64,000 nucleotides of DNA from Duganella rivi (GTDB lineage: Bacteria > Pseudomonadota > Gammaproteobacteria > Burkholderiales > Burkholderiaceae_D). How positions within the stretch are numbered: position 1 is the stretch's first letter; each line of letters opens with the position of its first letter. Positions 1 through 9,002 of this stretch are shown piece after piece. The stretch spans positions 806,001 through 870,000 of the forward strand of contig NZ_WWCK01000001.1 in the NCBI RefSeq assembly GCF_009857435.1, in the 5' to 3' direction. A program made the position numbers and the translations under genes. The notes under the pieces are model-generated. The model worked only from the letters and a program-made list of their open reading frames with translations, was not told the DNA's origin and did not search any database.

Positions 1-459
1 CGCCGCCAGCGTGGTCGACTTGCCGGAACCGGTACCACCGACCACCAGCACCAGGCCGCGCTTGGTCATGATGATGTCCTTCAGCACCTCCGGCAGCGCC
101 AGCTTTTCCAGCGATGGAATCTCGGACGCAATCGTGCGGATCACCATCGCCACGTTCTGCTGCTGCACGAAGACGTTGACGCGGAAGCGGCACACCTCCG
201 GTAGCGAGATGGCAAAGTTGCATTCCAGTTCAGACTCGAACTCGGCCTGCTGCTTCTCGTTCATGATCGACAGCGCCAGCGCGCGCGTCACGCTGCCGGT
301 GAGCTTCTGCTGGCTCAGCGCCTTCATCGCGCCTTGCGATTTCATACTCGGCGGGAAATCAGCCGAAATGAATAAATCGGAGCCGCCGGTGTGGTGCATC
401 ACCTTGAGCAGCTTGTGCAGATAAGCCTGCGCTTCTTCAGGACCAAATGTGGAGGACAT
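1..459 (-). CDS. PilT/PilU-like type IV pilus retraction ATPase, N-terminal part (cut by window edge)
   Basis: The frame starts at the ATG at 459 and runs off the left edge after 153 codons. The visible part matches the N-terminal PAS-like domain plus the start of the RecA-like ATPase core of PilT/PilU proteins, with a Walker A motif (GGTGSGKSTT) about residue 142-151. It reads closer to the pilU at 9003 than to pilT: both share the SDLFI segment, a run of FRV plus FVQ, and SEIP..E..LPEVLKD.. before Walker A. Such ATPases power pilus retraction at the inner membrane. It diverges from oxyR. The C-terminal half that separates PilT from PilU is outside the window, so the subtype stays open. Confidence 0.85.
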   Translation of the reverse strand, partial: MSSTFGPEEAQAYLHKLLKVMHHTGGSDLFISADFPPSMKSQGAMKALSQQKLTGSVTRALALSIMNEKQQAEFESELECNFAISLPEVCRFRVNVFVQQQNVAMVIRTIASEIPSLEKLALPEVLKDIIMTKRGLVLVVGGTGSGKSTTLAA

Positions 460-568
460 ACATCGCCTTTCAAGAATACGCTGCATTATAAAGACAGCAT
501 TCCGCTACAATAGCTCAACTTGGCGTTCCTATATTGCATCCCAGCATCGCCTGTGTTCAAATAACTTC

Positions 569-1504
569 ATGACACTGACCGAACTGAAATATATCGTCGC
601 CGTTGCAAGGGCGAAGCACTTCGGACACGCGGCCGAAGCATGTTACGTCGCCCAGCCGACGCTCTCGGTCGCCATCAAGAAACTCGAAGATGAATTGGGC
701 GTCGTCCTGTTTGAACGCGGCGGCGCTGAAATCTCGGTCACCCCGCTGGGCGCGCAAATCGTTGCCCAGGCCGAGCGCGTGCTGGAACAAACCGCCGCCA
801 TCAAGGAACTCGCCAAGCAGAACAAGGATCCGCTGGCCGGCCCGCTGCGCCTTGGCGTGATCTATACCATCGGCCCGTATCTGCTGCCGCCGCTGGTCAA
901 AGGCATGATCGACAAAGTGCCGCAGATGCCCTTGATCCTGCAAGAGAACTTCACCGTCAAGCTGCTGGAAATGCTGCGCCAGGGCGAGCTTGATGCCGCC
1001 ATCATGGCGCTGCCGCTGCCGGAACACGGTATGGCGATGCAAGTGTTGTATGACGAACCGTTCGTGGTCGCCATGCCGTCGGCCCACCCATGGACCAAGC
1101 GCAAGAGCGTTCCCGCTGACGATTTGAAAACCGAAAATATGCTATTGCTTGGTAACGGACACTGCTTCCGTGATCAGGTACTGGAAGTATGTCCCGAGAT
1201 GGCGCGTTTCTCTGCGCCGGGCAATGGCATGCAGCGCACCTTTGAAGGCTCCTCGCTTGAAACCATTCGTCACATGGTGGCCAGCGGCATCGGCCTGACC
1301 GTGCTGCCGCGCGCCTCGGTGCCGGACATGGACACCAAGGAAGGCATGCTGCAATTCCGCCCGTTCGACGAACCGGCGCCGTCGCGCCGCGTGGTGATCG
1401 TGTGGCGTAAAAGCTTCACCCGCAAGGCGGCCATCGATGCCGTGTGCGAGGTGGTGGCGTCCTGCAACCTGCCCGGCATTACTACCCTCTGCGCCGACGA
1501 ATGA
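569..1504 (+). CDS. oxyR: OxyR, hydrogen peroxide-sensing LysR regulator
   Basis: A 311-residue LysR-type regulator with an N-terminal winged helix-turn-helix (about residues 1-60) and a substrate/redox-sensing domain. The segment GHCFRDQVLEVC places cysteines at residues 199 and 208, exactly the positions of the peroxide-sensing disulfide pair of E. coli OxyR, which is strong evidence for OxyR rather than another LysR protein. Oxidation of this pair activates peroxide-defence genes. The open frame extends upstream to 449, but the MTLTELKY start at 569 aligns with the family; no clear ribosome binding site precedes it. The divergent neighbour is the pilus ATPase. The glutathione peroxidase at 10139 is a possible but unproven target. 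Confidence 0.93.
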   Translation: MTLTELKYIVAVARAKHFGHAAEACYVAQPTLSVAIKKLEDELGVVLFERGGAEISVTPLGAQIVAQAERVLEQTAAIKELAKQNKDPLAGPLRLGVIYTIGPYLLPPLVKGMIDKVPQMPLILQENFTVKLLEMLRQGELDAAIMALPLPEHGMAMQVLYDEPFVVAMPSAHPWTKRKSVPADDLKTENMLLLGNGHCFRDQVLEVCPEMARFSAPGNGMQRTFEGSSLETIRHMVASGIGLTVLPRASVPDMDTKEGMLQFRPFDEPAPSRRVVIVWRKSFTRKAAIDAVCEVVASCNLPGITTLCADE

Positions 1505-1559
1505 CGGGCTTGGCCGGGATTTGCGATAATTACCGCTTTCCTGTTATCCAACGTCGCAT

Positions 1560-2414
1560 ATGACCAAGCTGCAGCTCTACCTTCGCCTGATCCGGGCAGA
1601 CAAACCTATCGGCACCGTGTTGCTGCTGTGGCCGACCCTGTCGGCGATGTGGATGGCATCCGGCGGCGTGCCGGATTGGCACTTGCTGCTCATCTTCACG
1701 CTCGGCACGTTCCTGATGCGCTCAGCCGGCTGCGCAATTAACGACTACGCCGATCAGGACATCGACAAATTCGTCAGGCGCACCGCCGAGCGGCCTATTA
1801 CCAGCGGCCGTGTCAGCGGCAAGGAAGCGCTGGCGATTGCCTTGGTCTTGACCCTGATCGCCTTCTGCCTGATCCTGCCGTTGAATGCGCTGACCAAGCA
1901 GATGTCGGTAGCGGCCGTGATCCTTGCCGGCACCTACCCGTACTTCAAGCGCTTCTTCGCCATCCCGCAAGCCTATTTGGGCATCGCTTTCGGCTTCGGC
2001 ATTCCGATGGCGTTCGCGGCGATCCATAACCATGTGCCGCCAGTGGCGTGGATGCTGCTGATCGGGAACGTATTCTGGACGCTGGCTTACGATACCGCGT
2101 ACGCCATGGCCGACCGCGAAGATGACCTGAAGATCGGCATCAAGACCTCCGCCATTACCTTTGGCCGCTACGACGTTGCCATCATCATGCTGTGCTACGT
2201 GCTGCACTTGTCCATCGTCCTGGTGTGCGGCTGGCAGCAAGGCTTGCGCACCTGGTTCCTGGCTGGACTGGCGGTGGCTGCGGGTCTGGCCATCTACCAC
2301 TACACCCTGATCCGCAACCGCGAGCCCGGCCCTTGCCTGTACGCCTTCCGCCATAATAACTGGCTAGGCGGCGCTATCTTTGCAGGCGTAGTGCTAGATT
2401 ATGCACTGCGCTAA
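1560..2414 (+). CDS. ubiA: 4-hydroxybenzoate octaprenyltransferase
   Basis: A 284-residue polytopic membrane prenyltransferase that attaches the polyprenyl tail to 4-hydroxybenzoate in ubiquinone synthesis. Both aspartate-rich motifs that bind Mg-prenyl diphosphate are visible: NDYADQDID near residue 60 and DREDDLKIG near residue 185. Length is usual for UbiA. The gene starts 55 bases after oxyR and could be read through from it. Marks the organism as a ubiquinone-using proteobacterium. Confidence 0.95.
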   Translation: MTKLQLYLRLIRADKPIGTVLLLWPTLSAMWMASGGVPDWHLLLIFTLGTFLMRSAGCAINDYADQDIDKFVRRTAERPITSGRVSGKEALAIALVLTLIAFCLILPLNALTKQMSVAAVILAGTYPYFKRFFAIPQAYLGIAFGFGIPMAFAAIHNHVPPVAWMLLIGNVFWTLAYDTAYAMADREDDLKIGIKTSAITFGRYDVAIIMLCYVLHLSIVLVCGWQQGLRTWFLAGLAVAAGLAIYHYTLIRNREPGPCLYAFRHNNWLGGAIFAGVVLDYALR

Positions 2415-2439
2415 GCACGATAGAGACGAGGTCATCATC

Positions 2440-2778
2440 ATGGAACAGACTCCACCCAACGACAAAGCAGAAGCCCAGGCCGCCGCCGGCAACGTGCGCG
2501 ACCGCCTGATGGACGATCTCCAGCACATCATCAGCGAAGCCGAGAAGTGGCTGGACGATAGCGCCGACACCCCAGAGGCCAGCGAAACGCGGATGCGCTT
2601 TGACGACGCCCTGCGCACCGCCAAGAGCGACCTGCACAAACTGGAAGACAGCTTCCTCGCCCACAGCCGCGTCGTGGCCGACAGCGTCAACCTCTACGTT
2701 CAGGAGAATCCATGGAAAGCCGTCGGCATCGGCGTTGCCGTGGGCGCCGTGATCGGCATGCTGCTGGCGCGCAAATAG
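2440..2778 (+). CDS. DUF883 (ElaB/YqjD-like) membrane-anchored protein
   Basis: A 112-residue protein with a charged, helical, probably coiled-coil body followed by the family's ENPWKAVGIGVAVGAVIGMLLARK-type C-terminal single membrane anchor (split here: ENPWKAV, then a glycine-rich hydrophobic stretch ending LLARK). Proteins of this family (ElaB, YqjD) anchor to the inner membrane and some bind ribosomes in stationary phase. An upstream ATG at 2401 is in frame and overlaps the end of ubiA, but the ATG at 2440 has a GACGAGG ribosome binding site and gives a normal N-terminus. It lies 25 bases after ubiA, probably in the same transcript. Confidence 0.85.
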   Translation: MEQTPPNDKAEAQAAAGNVRDRLMDDLQHIISEAEKWLDDSADTPEASETRMRFDDALRTAKSDLHKLEDSFLAHSRVVADSVNLYVQENPWKAVGIGVAVGAVIGMLLARK

Positions 2779-2838
2779 CGTCCCAAAACATTGCCAACAT
2801 GCTATCCTGCGCTGCATAACAGTAGCGGAGAGATGGGC

Positions 2839-3342
2839 ATGCACGCGATACAGTCTCGAATGAAATACCTGCGCAATGCCGAGGCGTTTTGCGCGTTTTT
2901 CCTGCCATTGGTTTTCTGGCTGGACTGGCGCAAGTCCGAGCAGCCGGTGGCGTGGGATCTGCGCATCGCGGCGACCGCGCTGATGAGCTACATCCTGCTG
3001 CAAGGCGCGCTGTACTGGGGGCTGAAGCTGCAAGCCTTCGCCGGGCACCGGCCCCTTCCCGCTTACTTCCAGCAGCTCTACACCACATTCAAGTACTCCA
3101 ACGTGATCGCCATCGGCGCCGTGCTGGCGTTGGTCGCCAGCCGCAGCGCGGCAGTCACCAGCGCGGACTTGGGCTGGACCGGCTGCGTGCTCGCGCTGGT
3201 GATCGCGGAGCAAATCAACTACTACCACTACCAGCTGATGTACGACACCCGCGCCGCCTTCGCCTACCTGCGCCGCAATGGCCGCCTGCGCGAAGCCGCC
3301 CTCGCCCTCGACCTCAAACGCTGCAAAACGACTAGCGCCTGA
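2839..3342 (+). CDS. small polytopic membrane protein, unknown function
   Basis: I do not recognise the family. From the ATG at 2839 it is 167 residues, with about four hydrophobic segments (around residues 15-30, 40-60, 85-105 and 115-135) and a basic C-terminal tail. The start was chosen because GCGGAG sits 8 bases upstream; an in-frame ATG at 2833 is too close to that site, and one at 2791 lacks a site. It follows the DUF883 gene on the same strand with a 60-base gap and ends just before the convergent toxin gene. Codon use matches the neighbours, so it is probably a real gene. Confidence 0.65.
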   Translation: MHAIQSRMKYLRNAEAFCAFFLPLVFWLDWRKSEQPVAWDLRIAATALMSYILLQGALYWGLKLQAFAGHRPLPAYFQQLYTTFKYSNVIAIGAVLALVASRSAAVTSADLGWTGCVLALVIAEQINYYHYQLMYDTRAAFAYLRRNGRLREAALALDLKRCKTTSA

Positions 3343-3347
3343 ACAAA

Positions 3348-3638
3348 TTACGGCGTCAGCCGCGATGGGTTTCTACGAGCGTGGAAAACCGCCAGCACAA
3401 CGAGCCGCTTAGGCTCGACACGAAAATAGATTGAGTAGGGAAACCGGTGCAAGGATATGCGACGGATATCGGACTGGGTGAGTGGATAGCGCAGGGGATG
3501 CGCCGCAGCCAGTTTAACCACGCGGGTCATCTCGGCGTAAAACCTCGCTCCTAAGCCTTTGCGCTGCCCCTCGTACCAATGAACCGCATCGACGACATCC
3601 GCCGTCGCTGCCGGATCAAAGGTGATCGGCAAAGTCAT
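3348..3638 (-). CDS. ParE/RelE-superfamily toxin
   Basis: A 96-residue protein with the RelE/ParE fold pattern: an N-terminal helical hairpin (AVHWYEGQRKGLGARFYAEM), then basic strands with RRISLHRFPYSIYFRVE and a final VLAVFHARRNP. This pattern is typical of ParE-type toxins, which usually poison DNA gyrase, while RelE relatives cut mRNA; the sequence alone favours ParE. It overlaps the upstream antitoxin by 4 bases, the standard arrangement of a type II module. Confidence 0.82.
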   Translation of the reverse strand: MTLPITFDPAATADVVDAVHWYEGQRKGLGARFYAEMTRVVKLAAAHPLRYPLTQSDIRRISLHRFPYSIYFRVEPKRLVVLAVFHARRNPSRLTP

Positions 3639-3862
3639 TTGCGCAAACTGTTCTCAACTGCCGCAGTGACTTCCTCCAGCGACATAACGTTGTTCGGGTT
3701 TGCCAGGTGACGTTGATGACGTCGTTTTAGCTCCTCTTGTTGCGTCTGGGTCGGTGGCGGCACCGATTCGCTGTCGACAATCGCATCCCAAATTGCCTCG
3801 GCCAGCGCGATTTGGTCGTCAACTGGCAACGCTTTTGCCTGCGCCAATAAATCTACTTTCAT
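3635..3862 (-). CDS. antitoxin of ParE-type module (putative addiction module component family)
   Basis: About 75 residues, starting MKVDLLAQAKALPVDDQIALAEAIWD, which matches the small 'putative addiction module component' family that pairs with ParE/RelE toxins. The second of two adjacent ATGs (3862) was chosen because a GGAGG site lies 6 bases before it; the ATG at 3865 is only 3 bases away. It would bind and neutralise the toxin encoded immediately downstream and repress their shared promoter. The promoter should lie between here and the divergent beta-helix gene. Confidence 0.8.
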   Translation of the reverse strand: MKVDLLAQAKALPVDDQIALAEAIWDAIVDSESVPPPTQTQQEELKRRHQRHLANPNNVMSLEEVTAAVENSLRK

Positions 3863-3908
3863 CATGGGCCTCCACATCGAAAGTTCAGTCTATCACGCAA
3901 CAGAAAGC

Positions 3909-3939
3909 TTGCAACTTGCGCAAAACATACTGTTATACT
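3909..3939 (+). promoter_or_regulatory. candidate sigma-70 promoter of the beta-helix/cytochrome operon
   Basis: TATACT at 3934-3939 resembles a -10 box. TTGCAA at 3909-3914 is the best -35, but the 19-base spacer is longer than ideal. The position, 37 bases before the start of the beta-helix gene and in an AT-rich gap between divergent genes, supports it. Confidence 0.35.
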
Positions 3940-3975
3940 CGATTCATAAAAATCAAAATTTGGGGAGACTGGCAG

Positions 3976-5238
3976 ATGAACAAGGCGTTACGCGTACTTG
4001 CATTATGTGGTTCCATGGGCATGCTGTTGAGCGCCTGCACCAAGACCGATGGCCCCGCCCCTTCGGCGGAAAAGGTCAGCGCTGATGCGGCGTTCCAGAA
4101 GAAGCTGCAAGAGCAGCTGCTGGACGCCAAGCCCGGCAGCGTGATCGAAATCCCGGCCGGCACTTATCACCTCACCTCCGGCCTCACCCTGCGCGGCGAC
4201 GGCGTCACGATACGCGGCGCCGGCATGGAGAAAACCGTACTCTCGTTCAAGGGCCAAGTCACCGGGCCGGAAGGCTTGCTGGTCTACGGTAACGGCTTCA
4301 CCATCGAAAACCTCACCATTGAAGATTCCAAGGGCGATGGCCTGAAGATTAACGATGGCGACACCATCACCGTCCGCAAGGTCAAGGTGCAATGGACCGG
4401 CGGCCCGAAAGTGACCAACGGCGCTTACGGCATCTACCCGGTCAAAACCAGAAACGTGCTGATCGAGGACAGCGTCGCCATCGGCGCCTCCGACGCCGGC
4501 ATCTACGTCGGCCAATCGAACGGCGTGATCGTGCGCCGCTCGCGTGCCGAAGGCAACGTGGCCGGCATCGAGATCGAGAACACCGTCAACGCCGATGTCT
4601 ACGACAACGTCGCCACCAACAACACCGGCGGCATCCTGGTGTTCAACATGCCTAACCTGTCGCAAGCCGGTCACAGCACCCGCGTGTACAAGAACAAGGT
4701 TGAGAAGAACAACCTCGGTAACTTTGCTGCGCGCGGCACCGCTGTGGCCAGCGTGCCGGCGGGTTCCGGCATCGTCATCAACTCCAACTCCAAGGTGGAG
4801 ATTTTCGATAACGATGTGACCGACAACCAAACCGCCAACGTCATCATCTCCAGCTACCACTCGACCGGCTACTTTACCGAGAAAGGCGTGGCCGCTGGCT
4901 ACGATCCGTATCCAAAAGCGATCTACGTCTACGGCAACCGCTTCAAAGGCGGCGGCGATTCGCCCGATGGCTTCGACCTGAAAGCGCTGAAGATCGCCAT
5001 GTATGGCCTGAGCGGCCACCTGCCGGACGTGCTGTGGGACGGCTATATCGACACCAAGCTGTTGGTCAAAGGCGCGCTGCCGCCCGAGCATCGCATCTGT
5101 GTGCAAAAGGATGCCGACGTGCTCAACGCCGACGGCCCCAACAAGTACAAAAACCCGAGCAAGGACGCCGCGGCCTTCCGCTGCGAACTGGCCAAACTGC
5201 CACCTGTCACCATCGCTCAACTCGCCGCACAGTCATGA
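3976..5238 (+). CDS. parallel beta-helix repeat lipoprotein, paired with diheme cytochrome
   Basis: A 420-residue lipoprotein: the signal peptide ends in the lipobox LLSAC, so the mature protein should be lipidated. The rest is a right-handed parallel beta-helix of the pectate-lyase/NosD kind, with repeating N- and G-rich turns (IENLTIEDSKGDG, VLIEDSVAIGASDAG, VIVRRSRAEGN). It resembles the family always described next to SO_2930-type diheme cytochromes. The start at 3976 gives the signal peptide; an upstream in-frame extension to 3700 overlaps the antitoxin and is rejected. The stop overlaps the cytochrome start (ATGA), implying translational coupling. The ligand or substrate is unknown; a periplasmic or cell-surface role is inferred. 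Confidence 0.82.
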   Translation: MNKALRVLALCGSMGMLLSACTKTDGPAPSAEKVSADAAFQKKLQEQLLDAKPGSVIEIPAGTYHLTSGLTLRGDGVTIRGAGMEKTVLSFKGQVTGPEGLLVYGNGFTIENLTIEDSKGDGLKINDGDTITVRKVKVQWTGGPKVTNGAYGIYPVKTRNVLIEDSVAIGASDAGIYVGQSNGVIVRRSRAEGNVAGIEIENTVNADVYDNVATNNTGGILVFNMPNLSQAGHSTRVYKNKVEKNNLGNFAARGTAVASVPAGSGIVINSNSKVEIFDNDVTDNQTANVIISSYHSTGYFTEKGVAAGYDPYPKAIYVYGNRFKGGGDSPDGFDLKALKIAMYGLSGHLPDVLWDGYIDTKLLVKGALPPEHRICVQKDADVLNADGPNKYKNPSKDAAAFRCELAKLPPVTIAQLAAQS

Positions 5239-6374
5239 TGTTTAAAACCGTAACTCGTCCGCTGCTGGCGGCGGCGTGCGCGCTCGCGCTGACCGCCTGC
5301 ACGCAAAGCCAGCCGCCTGTCAGCTTCATCGCCGAAGGCAACCCGGAAAAACTCAGCGACTGGCATTTGATGGCGGTCTCCGGCAGCAAGCTCCATCTGA
5401 ACAAAGACGTGGTGCCATACGACCTCAACACGCCGCTGTTCACCGACTACGCCCACAAGCTGCGCACGGTCTGGATGCCGAAGGGTCAAAGCGCAGTCTA
5501 CAACCCTGACAACGCCTTCGACTTCCCGGTCGGCACCATCATCAGCAAAACCTTCTACTATCCGAAAGGCGCGGACGGCAAAACCGTGCTGGCCAATTAC
5601 GACAGTGAAGGCGATCAGCTCGATACCAGCAAAGTGCGCCTGATCGAAACGCGTTTGCTGGTGAAGCGCGAAGGCGGCTGGATCGCCCTGCCCTACGTCT
5701 GGAATGCCGAGCAAACCGAGGCCGTGCTATCGCGCACCGGCGATCAAATTCCATTGGAAGTGGTGCACCAAGACCAGAGCGTCAACAATCTGACCTACGT
5801 GGTGCCGAACGTGAACCAGTGCGCGTCCTGCCACGTGGCCGATGTGAAGTCGCGCCAGTTCCAGCCGATCGGCCCGAAAGCGCGCCACCTGAACCGCAGC
5901 TACACGTATGAAGGCGTCAGCACCAACCAGCTGGCATACCTGGCGAAAGTGGGCTACCTGAACGGCTTGCCTGCCAATGCTGCCACGGCCGCGCCGCACA
6001 ACGCCGTCTGGAGCGACAGCAGGCAAACCGTAGACGCGCGCGCGCGCGCCTACCTCGACATCAACTGCGCCCACTGCCACAACGACAAAGGCGCAGCCAA
6101 TACCACCGCACTGCACCTGAATATTGGCGCACCGGCCGACTTGCATCTCGGCCTGTGCAAACCGCCAGTCGCCGCCGGCGCAGGCACCGGCGGCCGCAGC
6201 CACGACATCGCTCCCGGCAAGCCGGACGATTCCATCATGCTGTATCGATTGAACTCGGCCGAACCCGGCGTGATGATGCCGGAACTGGGACGCGGCTCAG
6301 TCCACAAAGAAGGCGTGGCCCTGATCCGCGAATGGATCGCAGCCATGAAGGAAGGCTGCGACAGCAAGTCTTAA
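5235..6374 (+). CDS. SO_2930-family diheme c-type cytochrome lipoprotein
   Basis: A 379-residue exported protein with a signal peptide ending in a lipobox (LALTAC) and two heme-attachment motifs, CASCH at residues 196-200 and CAHCH at 278-282. Regions such as PYDLNTPLFTDYAHK and YPKGA before the first heme, and PGKPDDSIMLYRLNS near the end, fit the SO_2930/HNE_0200 family of diheme cytochromes that travel with the beta-helix lipoprotein upstream. Electron transfer in the periplasm is likely; the redox partner is unknown. Starts at 5235 within the stop of the upstream gene and ends in a 4-base convergent overlap with proC. Confidence 0.85.
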   Translation: MMFKTVTRPLLAAACALALTACTQSQPPVSFIAEGNPEKLSDWHLMAVSGSKLHLNKDVVPYDLNTPLFTDYAHKLRTVWMPKGQSAVYNPDNAFDFPVGTIISKTFYYPKGADGKTVLANYDSEGDQLDTSKVRLIETRLLVKREGGWIALPYVWNAEQTEAVLSRTGDQIPLEVVHQDQSVNNLTYVVPNVNQCASCHVADVKSRQFQPIGPKARHLNRSYTYEGVSTNQLAYLAKVGYLNGLPANAATAAPHNAVWSDSRQTVDARARAYLDINCAHCHNDKGAANTTALHLNIGAPADLHLGLCKPPVAAGAGTGGRSHDIAPGKPDDSIMLYRLNSAEPGVMMPELGRGSVHKEGVALIREWIAAMKEGCDSKS

Positions 6375-7192
6375 GCTGCGCCGAGCTCGTCTCCGAGCTC
6401 TTTGCCGCGGGCGGCGGCGGCTTTGAGAGCAGTGATGATGGAGGCTTTGACGCCGCTGCTTTCCATGCTGGTCAGCGCGGCGTAGGTGGTGCCGCCTTTG
6501 GAGGTGACGCGTTCGCGCAGCAGCGACACTGGCTCCGACGAACGGTTGGCCAGTTGCGCCGCACCAGCAAAGGTCGCCAGCGCCAGTTGCGTGCCCTGCT
6601 CCGCGCTCAAGCCCATTTCCTCAGCCGCCTGCTGCATCGCTTCGATGAAGTAGAACACGTAGGCCGGGCCGCTGCCCGATACGGCGGTCACTGCATCGAT
6701 GTTGCTTTCGTCATCGAGCCAGACGGTTGGGCCGACTGCGCGCAGGATGTCGTCGGCTGCTTTGATCTGCGCCTCGCTCACGCCCGCCATCGCCACCATG
6801 CCGGTGATGCCCATGCCGATCAGCGCCGGCGTATTCGGCATGCAGCGCACGATGGCGCCATAGCCGCCCAGCCAGCGCGACAAGTCTGCGCTGCGGATGC
6901 CGGCGGCAATCGATACGATCAGCGGCTGCTTGGCTTGAGCGATAAACGGCAGCAGTTGCGCGCTTACTTCGCGCATGTTTTGTGGTTTGACTGCCAGCAC
7001 GATGACATCCGCGCCAGATAACACCGCGTCGGCCGATGGCGAGGTGGTGACGCCATACTGCTTATGCAAACGCTCCAACGCCTCCGCGTTAGGATCAATC
7101 ACGTGAATATTCGCGCCGTCGGTCAACTTGTTGGCCAATCCCGCGATCAAGGCTGCAGCCATATTGCCGCCGCCGATAAATGCTATTTTCAT
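6371..7192 (-). CDS. proC: pyrroline-5-carboxylate reductase
   Basis: A 273-residue NAD(P)H-dependent enzyme that makes the last step of proline synthesis, reducing 1-pyrroline-5-carboxylate to proline. The N-terminal Rossmann motif IAFIGGGNMAAALI and the C-terminal signature VTSKGGTTYAAL are both clear, and the length is normal. It follows yggS by only 3 bases; the yggS-proC pair is a common proteobacterial operon. Confidence 0.95.
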   Translation of the reverse strand: MKIAFIGGGNMAAALIAGLANKLTDGANIHVIDPNAEALERLHKQYGVTTSPSADAVLSGADVIVLAVKPQNMREVSAQLLPFIAQAKQPLIVSIAAGIRSADLSRWLGGYGAIVRCMPNTPALIGMGITGMVAMAGVSEAQIKAADDILRAVGPTVWLDDESNIDAVTAVSGSGPAYVFYFIEAMQQAAEEMGLSAEQGTQLALATFAGAAQLANRSSEPVSLLRERVTSKGGTTYAALTSMESSGVKASIITALKAAAARGKELGDELGAA

Positions 7193-7195
7193 GTC

Positions 7196-7900
7196 TCAAA
7201 CCTTGTTATAGTTTCGTGCGCCAAAAATCGCGCTGCCCACGCGCACGATGGTCGCGCCTTCGAAAATCGCCGCCCGCATGTCAGCCGACATGCCCATCGA
7301 CAGCGTATCGAGCGCCAGACCATCGGCCCGCAGTTGCTCGTACAACGCGCGCAGGCGGGCGAAGGCCGCGCGCTGCTGCGCAAACTCCACGGCCGGCTCG
7401 GGGATCGCCATCAGGCCGCGCAAGGTCAGATTCGGCAGCGCCGCGACCTTGTGAGCCAGCTCCGCCACTTCTTCCGGGGCGACGCCGCTCTTGCTGGCTT
7501 CGCCGCTGATATTCACCTGCAAACAGATGTGCAGCGGCGCCATGCCGGCCGGCCGCTGCTCGGACAGCCGCTGCGCAATCTTCTCGCGCTCGACCGTGTG
7601 CACCCATGCGAAGTTCTCCGCGATCGGGCGCGTCTTGTTGCTCTGGATCGGGCCGATGAAATGCCACTCCAGCGCCGGCGCGCCCGTCTCCTGCACGGCG
7701 CGGATCTTGTCCAATCCCTCTTGCAGGTAATTCTCGCCAAACGCGCGCTGGCCGGCTTCGACCGCCTCCAGCACCGCCTCCGGGCCAAAGGTCTTGGACA
7801 CGGCCAGCAGTTGCACAGAGTCCGGCTGCCGGCCCGATTCTTGGGCTGTGGCAACAATAGTCGCGGTGATTGCTTGCAAGTTCTGGCGGATCAGGGACAT
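7196..7900 (-). CDS. yggS: YggS-family pyridoxal phosphate homeostasis protein (PLPBP)
   Basis: About 234 residues in the alanine racemase N-terminal barrel fold. The PLP-lysine motif LLAVSKTFGPEAV, HFIGPIQSNK and the C-terminal SMGMSADMRAAI signature identify it. It binds PLP and buffers B6 vitamers and amino-acid pools rather than acting as a racemase. Start: ATG at 7900 (an ATG at 7906 is also possible); a longer open frame to 8098 runs antisense into pilT and is rejected. Upstream of proC in one operon, divergent from pilT. Confidence 0.92.
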   Translation of the reverse strand: MSLIRQNLQAITATIVATAQESGRQPDSVQLLAVSKTFGPEAVLEAVEAGQRAFGENYLQEGLDKIRAVQETGAPALEWHFIGPIQSNKTRPIAENFAWVHTVEREKIAQRLSEQRPAGMAPLHICLQVNISGEASKSGVAPEEVAELAHKVAALPNLTLRGLMAIPEPAVEFAQQRAAFARLRALYEQLRADGLALDTLSMGMSADMRAAIFEGATIVRVGSAIFGARNYNKV

Positions 7901-7949
7901 AATCATTGAGTAAAAAACGTTAAACCGGCCACTAAAGCAGGGATTATAA

Positions 7950-8993
<1,044 letters not shown>

Positions 8994-9002
8994 GGATTCA
9001 CC

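Noticed and set aside
2374..3228. Minus-strand 284-codon frame under ubiA, DUF883 and the membrane protein
   Set aside because: It crosses three likely genes on the other strand and has no family features.
3700..3975. 92-residue N-terminal extension of the beta-helix lipoprotein
   Set aside because: It overlaps the antitoxin antisense and would bury the signal peptide and lipobox.
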